This document shows positions 59,362 to 64,000 of a stretch of DNA of 64,000 bases, piece by piece (position 1 is the first letter of the stretch; every line of letters starts with the position of its first letter). Source of the DNA: Myxococcales bacterium (GTDB taxonomy: Bacteria; Myxococcota; Myxococcia; Myxococcales; Myxococcaceae). The position numbers and the translations under genes were made by a program. The notes beneath the pieces were generated by a model. The model saw nothing but the letters and a program-made list of their open reading frames with translations, searched no databases and was not told the DNA's origin. The stretch lies in assembly GCA_020846875.1 (NCBI GenBank), contig JADLDB010000009.1:124001-188000 (forward strand), written 5' to 3'.

Positions 59362-59784
59362 TCAGCGAGGCTTCGGGCCCTGCCGCAGCTCGGTCAGCAC
59401 GCCGTGCGCCCCTCTGGGGTGGACGAAGGCCACCAGGGCTCCGCCCGCGCCTGGCCTCGGCGCCTGGTCGATGAGCTGCGCGCCCTTCGCCTTGAGCTCT
59501 TCGAGGGTGGCCTCGAGATCGGCCACCTCCACGCAGACGTGGTGCAGCCCTTCGCCGCGCTTGTCGAGGAACTTCGCCACGCCGCTGTCGGTGGTGGTGG
59601 GGCAGATGAGCTCGATGCGGCCCAGGCCGTGGCCGAAGATGGCCACCCTCACCTGCTGCTCGGGCACCTCTTCGAGCTCCGGCGGCGCGAAGCCCAGGAC
59701 GTCGACGTAGTACCCCACCGCCGCGTCGAGGTCCTTCACGGCGATCGCCACGTGGTCGAGGCCCTTCGCGCGTCCGTGCGTCAT
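59362..59784 (-). CDS. mce: methylmalonyl-CoA epimerase
   Basis: 140 residues from ATG 59784, which overlaps the mutM stop. Vicinal-oxygen-chelate fold: GLDHVAIAVKDLDAAVGYYVDVLGF with the first metal His, RIELICPTTTDSGVAKFLDKRGEGLHHVCVEV with the next, and a C-terminal LTEL Glu. This length and the GEGLHHV motif are those of methylmalonyl-CoA epimerase, which converts (S)- to (R)-methylmalonyl-CoA in propionate/odd-chain fatty acid use. A glyoxalase-like function is a less likely alternative. Confidence 0.88.
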   Translation of the reverse strand: MTHGRAKGLDHVAIAVKDLDAAVGYYVDVLGFAPPELEEVPEQQVRVAIFGHGLGRIELICPTTTDSGVAKFLDKRGEGLHHVCVEVADLEATLEELKAKGAQLIDQAPRPGAGGALVAFVHPRGAHGVLTELRQGPKPR

Positions 59785-60626
59785 GGCGTGCTCCTCTGCT
59801 TCGCGTGCTTCGGGTGCTTCGGCTGGCAGGAAGGGCAGTAGTGCGTGGTGCGGCCGCCCTGGGTGAAGGACTTGATGATCGCCTTGCAGCGCCGGCACGG
59901 CTCGCCCGCGTGGCCGTACACGAGGAAAGGGTTGGGGGCGCCCGGCTCCTCCACGTAGTCGAGCTCTCCGTCGTCGCCCTCCTCCTCGAGCGCGAAGGTG
60001 ATGCCGTCGTCGATCGCCTTCGCCAGCGCGCCCCACTCGGCCTTCGAGAGAGACGTGGGCTTGCGGCCCGGGTGGAGGTGCGCGCGGAACAAGGCCTCCG
60101 CCGCGTGAATGTTGCCCAGGCCCGCCAGCCGCGACTGGTCCATCAGCGCCACCTTGAGGTCCTGCTTCGAGCGGCCCAGGGCGTCTTCGAGCTGCTCGGG
60201 GGTCAACCCGTCCACCAGCGGATCGCGGCCCAGCGCGGCCACGGCCTCCACCTGGGACAGCTTCGACGCCGGCGCGGGCTCGATGCGGCCGAACAGGCGC
60301 GGATCGCGGAAGTGGATGACGTCGCCCGAGTCGAGGACGAAGCGGGCCCGGCTGTAGGGCACGTCCTCTCCCGGCCTGCGCTTCACGAACTTCCCCGTCA
60401 TGCCCAGGTGCGCCACCAGGCCGCGCCCGTCGGAGAAGGCCAGCAAGAGGTACTTGCCGCGCCGGGCGGCGGACTGGAGCGCGCCCTTCACTTTCAGGAA
60501 GTCGGCCACCTTCGCCCCGCGGAAGGTGCGGGCCTTCTTGTCCGCCTCGGTGCGTACGAGCCGGTGACCGTCGAACCAGCGGACCAGCGATCGGCGGGCG
60601 AACTCGACTTCGGGCAGCTCGGGCAT
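59781..60626 (-). CDS. mutM: formamidopyrimidine-DNA glycosylase
   Basis: 281 residues from ATG 60626, since MPELPEVE places the required Pro2 and Glu3 at the N-terminus. Other marks: RRGKYLLLAFSDGR, HLGMTGKF, FRDPRLFGRI, LGNIHAAEALFRAHLHPGRK and the C-terminal zinc finger C-x2-C-x16-C-x2-C (CRRC to CPSC). It removes 8-oxoguanine and cuts the strand. It overlaps mce by four bases. The last 15 residues after the finger are Lys/His/Pro-rich. Confidence 0.97.
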   Translation of the reverse strand: MPELPEVEFARRSLVRWFDGHRLVRTEADKKARTFRGAKVADFLKVKGALQSAARRGKYLLLAFSDGRGLVAHLGMTGKFVKRRPGEDVPYSRARFVLDSGDVIHFRDPRLFGRIEPAPASKLSQVEAVAALGRDPLVDGLTPEQLEDALGRSKQDLKVALMDQSRLAGLGNIHAAEALFRAHLHPGRKPTSLSKAEWGALAKAIDDGITFALEEEGDDGELDYVEEPGAPNPFLVYGHAGEPCRRCKAIIKSFTQGGRTTHYCPSCQPKHPKHAKQRSTP

Positions 60627-60763
60627 GGACGCGCGGCATGTAACGCGGCCGGCGAGCGAAGGGAACCGGCGGACTCGGGGCGCGTTCCGCGTGTAGCCAG
60701 ACAACGCGTCCTTCCGCCCGCTCCATGGCTCCTGGGGCGTGCCGTGAGGTAGAGAAGACGCCC

Positions 60764-61831
60764 ATGCGTTACGCCCTCTTCTCCCTGCTGGTCGCCGGCT
60801 GCGGCCTTTCGACCATCGTGGGAGAGCGCCCTGACGCGGGAAACCCCACCGACGGTGGCCTCGATGGTGGCCCGCAGGACGGCGGCCCGTCGGACGCGGG
60901 GCTCGCCGACGCGGGCCTCACCGACGCAGGCCTCACCGACGCGGGCCTCGCTGACGCGGGCTGCCCGATGCCCCCGACGAACGGGAACGGCTGGGCGCCG
61001 CAGCTCTCACCCGACGGCTGCCACCTGGCGAGTGGGCTGGGCACCATCTGGCTCGACGGAAGGCCGCTGGGCACCGGCTGGCACCCGGTGTGGGTGACGC
61101 CGACGCGGCTGGTCTTCGACGGCACGCGCGGCGACGGCACCGAGGGCCTCATGCAGGCAGAGGCGCCCTTCACCAGCATCACCGAGGTCACCGCGCCGGC
61201 GGTCTTCAACACGCTGGGCGGCATCACCGAGGTCGACGCGGCCAACGGCGTCTTCGCCGTCTACCACGCGGCCGACGACTACCCGGTCGTGACGTCCACC
61301 GGGGCCCGCTTCCCCGGACGGATCGCGCCCGCCGTCTCGGAGGCCGACGGCGCCATCGCGATGAACTCGCGCGACGACAAGACGGTGTACCTGGTGGTCA
61401 ACGGCGTCGAGTCGGTGATCCACGTCGAGCCGATGGCGGCGAGCGACGTCGACATCCAGGGAGACTGGGTGGTGTGGTCCGCCTTCGTTCCGGGCGGCCG
61501 CAAGACGCACGCGCTGCGCCGCTCGACGGGCGACAAGCCCGACGTGACAGCGTCGACCCGCGCGAACGAGTTCTTCCCCATCCTCGTCCCAGTCGGCGGC
61601 GACATGTGGCTCTTGAACTACGACGGCGGAGGCGCGCTGCCCGACCGGCTGTACCTTCGCCCCATCGGCTCCACCGAGGTGTTCCTCCTCGCACAGGGCG
61701 ACGTTCGCCTCCCGACGGCGCGCTACCACCCGCCGTCGAACCGGATTCGCGTGGCGTGGGCCGACGCGATGGGCGCGACCCACCTCGCGGAGGTCGACCC
61801 CTCCGGCACGCGCGCGCCGCTGCCGCCCTGA
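60764..61831 (+). CDS. lipoprotein with DAGL repeats and beta-propeller-like domain
   Basis: 355 residues from ATG 60764. Lipobox LVAGC (Cys14). Residues 23-70 are a repetitive Asp/Gly/Ala/Pro linker (DAGLADAGLTDAGL). The rest (about 80-355) is beta-rich with repeated WAPQLSPDGCHLASG-type, VWVTPTRLVFDGTRGD and MWLLNYDGGGALPDRLYLR segments, like PD40/WD-type beta-propeller blades. Probably an outer-membrane or surface lipoprotein. No enzyme motif. It is divergent from mutM. Confidence 0.65.
   Translation: MRYALFSLLVAGCGLSTIVGERPDAGNPTDGGLDGGPQDGGPSDAGLADAGLTDAGLTDAGLADAGCPMPPTNGNGWAPQLSPDGCHLASGLGTIWLDGRPLGTGWHPVWVTPTRLVFDGTRGDGTEGLMQAEAPFTSITEVTAPAVFNTLGGITEVDAANGVFAVYHAADDYPVVTSTGARFPGRIAPAVSEADGAIAMNSRDDKTVYLVVNGVESVIHVEPMAASDVDIQGDWVVWSAFVPGGRKTHALRRSTGDKPDVTASTRANEFFPILVPVGGDMWLLNYDGGGALPDRLYLRPIGSTEVFLLAQGDVRLPTARYHPPSNRIRVAWADAMGATHLAEVDPSGTRAPLPP
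60893..60967 (+). repeat. tandem 15-bp repeats in the DAGL lipoprotein
   Basis: Four full and one partial copy of GACGCGGGCCTCACC (single changes between copies) encode Asp-Ala-Gly-Leu-Ala/Thr in the linker after the lipobox. In-frame copy-number change is possible. Confidence 0.75.
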
Positions 61832-61901
61832 CGGTGGCGGCCAGCCGAGGACGAGCGCCCGGTGGCTCCCGCGCGGCTTCGTTCAGTAGGCTTGGCCGCG
61901 C

Positions 61902-62930
61902 ATGGCGGGGAACGGCGACCTCATCCGCTCGATGCGCACCGGGGGCCGGGGCGCCCTGGCCGCGGCCCAGGAGCTGCTCCGCCGCGCGCAGGCCGGCGCC
62001 GTGTCCCAGGCCGAGCTCACCGAGGTCCAGAAGGTCGTCACGTCCCCGGAGCTCAAAGACGCCTTCGCGGCGGTGGCGTCCGAGCTGCAGAACCTGCTGT
62101 CGGGAGGCGGCGACGCGGTCTTCCGCGACGTGGACACGCTGCTGCCGGACACGGAGCGGCTCACCGACGCCCGCGCCCTGCCGGAGCGCTTCCTGGCGGA
62201 TCTCACGCTGGTGAGGGGCGAGCTGCTCGAGCACCCGGGCATGACGAAGGGTGAGAAGGCCGAGCGGCTGATGGCCTTCTTCGCCGCCTACGCCGAGCGC
62301 TTCGCGAAGCTGGCGAAGGGTACCGCCCAGGCGAAGCAGGCGCAGGCGGGTGCACCCCAGGCGCAGGGGCTCTACGGGGCGCTGGAGGTGCCCGCCGCCC
62401 TCGCCGCGCCGCTGTCTGCTGCCGAGCTGCAGAAGGCCCTGGGCCGCTTCGACAAGGCGCTCACCCGCGCCGGCTTCCAGGAGCTTCGCGCTGACGACGG
62501 CCGCACCGGGCTCGAGGTGGCGAGGCAGTTGCTGGAGGCCTCCACGCCGGAGGCGCTGCGCGAGGTCCGGGCGGTGCGCCTCGACGCGCCGGGCTGGAAG
62601 GACAACGGCGCTCCCGACAAGTCGCTGGCGGTAGACGTGGCCCGGGCCCGGGCGCAGGCCGTCGACGTGAAGCCGGTCATCCTCCCGCACGTCAAGGGCC
62701 AGGGCGGCGTCAGCGGGCCGGGGAAGAAGGACGAGGCCGAGCCCCCGGGTCGCTCCCGGCGGACGGACAAGGTGCTGGGCGGCCGCATGCTGTGGAACGC
62801 GCTCCACCTGCTGCGCGGCGACGACTTGGACGACGTGCAGAAGAAGGACGCGATGACGCAGTTGGCGATCGCCGCCGGCCTCCTGCTGGGCCTCGTCACC
62901 ATCCTGGTGGGCCTGCTGGTGTGGATGTAG
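61902..62930 (+). CDS. hypothetical helical protein with C-terminal membrane anchor
   Basis: 342 residues from ATG 61902. It is predicted almost all helical; residues 1-140 are Ala/Leu/Glu-rich (ELLRRAQAGAVSQAELTEVQ). An Ala/Gln spacer (150-165) and a second helical region follow (about 175-240), then a Pro/Lys/Asp-rich stretch (250-300). The last 25 residues form a single membrane helix (LAIAAGLLLGLVTILVGLLVWM), so it is tail-anchored with the bulk in the cytoplasm. I recognise no family. It ends only three bases from the convergent YiiX-like stop. Confidence 0.6.
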   Translation: MAGNGDLIRSMRTGGRGALAAAQELLRRAQAGAVSQAELTEVQKVVTSPELKDAFAAVASELQNLLSGGGDAVFRDVDTLLPDTERLTDARALPERFLADLTLVRGELLEHPGMTKGEKAERLMAFFAAYAERFAKLAKGTAQAKQAQAGAPQAQGLYGALEVPAALAAPLSAAELQKALGRFDKALTRAGFQELRADDGRTGLEVARQLLEASTPEALREVRAVRLDAPGWKDNGAPDKSLAVDVARARAQAVDVKPVILPHVKGQGGVSGPGKKDEAEPPGRSRRTDKVLGGRMLWNALHLLRGDDLDDVQKKDAMTQLAIAAGLLLGLVTILVGLLVWM

Positions 62931-62933
62931 CCG

Positions 62934-63542
62934 TCACTTTACCCGCGTCACCTGCTCGGCGAGCAGCTCCAGGTGCTCGTCGCCCACCAGGCTGGCGGGC
63001 GTCACCAGCGTCTGTTCCGGATCGATGCCCAGCTTCGGGCCCAGGGCCAGCTCGGCCTTCGAGAGGTGGAGCGACTTCACCACCTCCTGCTTCCCCACCG
63101 TCACCCCCGCGCCTTGCTCGAAGGCCTTCACCACCAGCTCGCTGCAGTACAGGTACCCGTCGTCCCACCGGTAGCGCGCGTCGTACGGCTTGCCCAGGTG
63201 CGCCTTCGCCACCGTCACCACCTTCTCCAGCGTGGCCGCGCTCAGCCCCTTCGGGCGCAGCACCGTCACCGCCCCACCCTCACCGCGCTTGACCCACGTC
63301 GCGAGTGGCGTGCGCGACACCGGCTGCACCGCCTCCAGCACGAAGACGCCCTGCTTCGTCCGCTCCACCAGCCCCACGTGCGAGTAGGGAGAGGCGCTGG
63401 CCTTGCGGATCAACGCCGAGCGCGAGGACTTCGACGTCTGCAGCACGACGTCTCCCGTTTGCAGCGTGACTTCGGGCAGTTGCGGCTGCCTGGCCGCGGA
63501 CATGAGGACCGCGAGACACAGCGGACGGAACAAAAGGGCCAT
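62934..63542 (-). CDS. YiiX/YebB-like permuted NlpC/P60 (papain-fold) protein
   Basis: 202 residues from ATG 63542. Signal-like N-terminus (1-17). LQTGDVVLQTSKSSRSALI starts the fold; SPYSHVGLVE gives His55, and DDGYLYCSELVVKAF gives Cys133. The His-before-Cys order is the permuted papain arrangement of the YiiX/YebB (C92) group. The group includes amidases or acyltransferases acting on lipid or peptide substrates; the substrate here is unknown. The 48-base divergent gap to the next gene is very short for two promoters. Confidence 0.8.
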   Translation of the reverse strand: MALLFRPLCLAVLMSAARQPQLPEVTLQTGDVVLQTSKSSRSALIRKASASPYSHVGLVERTKQGVFVLEAVQPVSRTPLATWVKRGEGGAVTVLRPKGLSAATLEKVVTVAKAHLGKPYDARYRWDDGYLYCSELVVKAFEQGAGVTVGKQEVVKSLHLSKAELALGPKLGIDPEQTLVTPASLVGDEHLELLAEQVTRVK

Positions 63543-63590
63543 GTCGTCCGTCGTGAGCAACGGCCGTTCCACAAGTGTAGGCTTCCGCCC

Positions 63591-64000
63591 GTGACGCGCA
63601 CCGCCCTCACCACCCTGCTTGCCCTGGCCGTCCTCGCGCCCCAGGCCGCCCTGGCCGGCGAGTGCGAGGACGACTTCGCCGAGTGCAAGGACGACTGCCT
63701 CATCCAGTACGGCGGCTCCATCCGCGTGGAGATGAAGAAGAAGTACGACAAGTGCCTCAAGAAGTGCAGCAAGACGGGCAAGCGGTGCACCGAGCGGCAA
63801 CTGGAGACGAAGTCCAACAACCTGGACGAAGGCGCGCTGGACAACGCGCCCACCAGCGACCAGGTGGACTCGGAAGGCCTGCCCACCCGCGAGGCGAAGG
63901 CCTCAAAGACGTCCGACAAGGCTGGCAAGAAGGCCGCGAAAGAAGCGCCCGCCGCCTACGAGGACTCGCCCGCCGAGGAAGCGCCGCCCGCGCCGAAGAG
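63591..64000 (+). CDS. secreted Cys-rich protein, cut by window end
   Basis: The frame opens at GTG 63591 and has no stop before 64000, so the gene is incomplete here (136 codons seen). Signal peptide of about 22 residues ending AALA. The mature part holds six Cys within about 45 residues, spaced as C-x6-C-x3-C, then C-x3-C-x6-C (ECEDDFAECKDDC, then DKCLKKCSKTGKRC), suggesting disulfides. After that the sequence is Lys/Ala/Glu/Pro-rich and disordered. No family is recognised. Confidence 0.6.
   Translation, partial: MTRTALTTLLALAVLAPQAALAGECEDDFAECKDDCLIQYGGSIRVEMKKKYDKCLKKCSKTGKRCTERQLETKSNNLDEGALDNAPTSDQVDSEGLPTREAKASKTSDKAGKKAAKEAPAAYEDSPAEEAPPAPK

Noticed and set aside
60893-60967. Short regular repeats considered as a regulatory array
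   Set aside because: They are contiguous and in frame, coding DAGL-type linker residues in a lipoprotein.
1-64000. tRNA, rRNA, insertion sequence or prophage genes
   Set aside because: I recognised none by reading both strands; a tRNA scan would be needed to be certain.

Overview
The window is about 70% G+C, and its coding pattern suits a myxobacterium (Myxococcota), most likely near the Myxococcus/Cystobacter/Archangium group. Supporting signs are Hanks-type Ser/Thr kinases with TPR tails, FHA and PEGA/TPR proteins, many lipoproteins with D/G/A-rich linkers, GTG starts and long false antisense ORFs. The taxonomic call is inference. I see a compact chromosome with about 53 protein genes, most of them in tight operons. 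I found no tRNA, rRNA, insertion sequence, prophage or CRISPR array.

Layout. 1-1306: two TPM-domain membrane proteins, the first cut by the window edge. 1517-2794: an MGDG-synthase-like glycosyltransferase. 3096-7320: a three-gene overlapping operon with an MscS-like channel protein and two Kef/CPA2-type antiporters. 7419-10553: a TPR kinase with an N-terminal zinc-finger-like motif. 10554-17078 (minus): an operon of rhomboid-TPR, LolA-like protein, beta-barrel protein and 7-TM receptor kinase, followed by a short conserved remnant. 17194-19592: an FHA/TPR protein and a REC-XRE regulator. 19606-20911: an enoyl-CoA hydratase-like protein and a small unknown. 20931-25677 (minus): a VolA-like lipoprotein lipase followed by FadL, with a terminator-type hairpin overlapping the lipase ribosome-binding region. 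25778-27651 (minus): an RpoH-type sigma factor overlapping an M50 protease. 27748-29949: a DEAD-box helicase.

30021-42703 (minus) holds mostly envelope genes: a GT2 glycosyltransferase, a BON/pilus-N protein, Ddl, a PEGA protein, a CDF transporter, Ctp protease, MepA-LysM, an alpha/beta hydrolase, EnvC, FtsX and FtsE. Together they look like a septal wall-remodelling module. 42816-46914 (minus): acyl-CoA dehydrogenase, EtfB, EtfA and a metallo-beta-lactamase-fold hydrolase. 47063-51055: a large Ig-like/calcium-motif lipoprotein, a TalC-type transaldolase and KdsD. 51273-57225 (minus): an operon of LptM-like lipoprotein, LysA, DapA, DapB, an FAH-family enzyme, FolK, a TPR protein and an ASH-domain lipoprotein. 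57319-60626 (minus): a TIGR04551-like protein, methylmalonyl-CoA epimerase and MutM. 60764-64000: a lipoprotein, a membrane-anchored unknown, a YiiX-like papain-fold enzyme and a Cys-rich secreted protein cut by the window end.

Three themes recur. One is envelope building and remodelling. The second is signalling through Ser/Thr kinases, FHA proteins and proteases. The third is release, uptake and oxidation of fatty acids (VolA-like lipase, FadL, acyl-CoA dehydrogenase/Etf, hydratase, epimerase), which would suit a predator that digests prey lipids.
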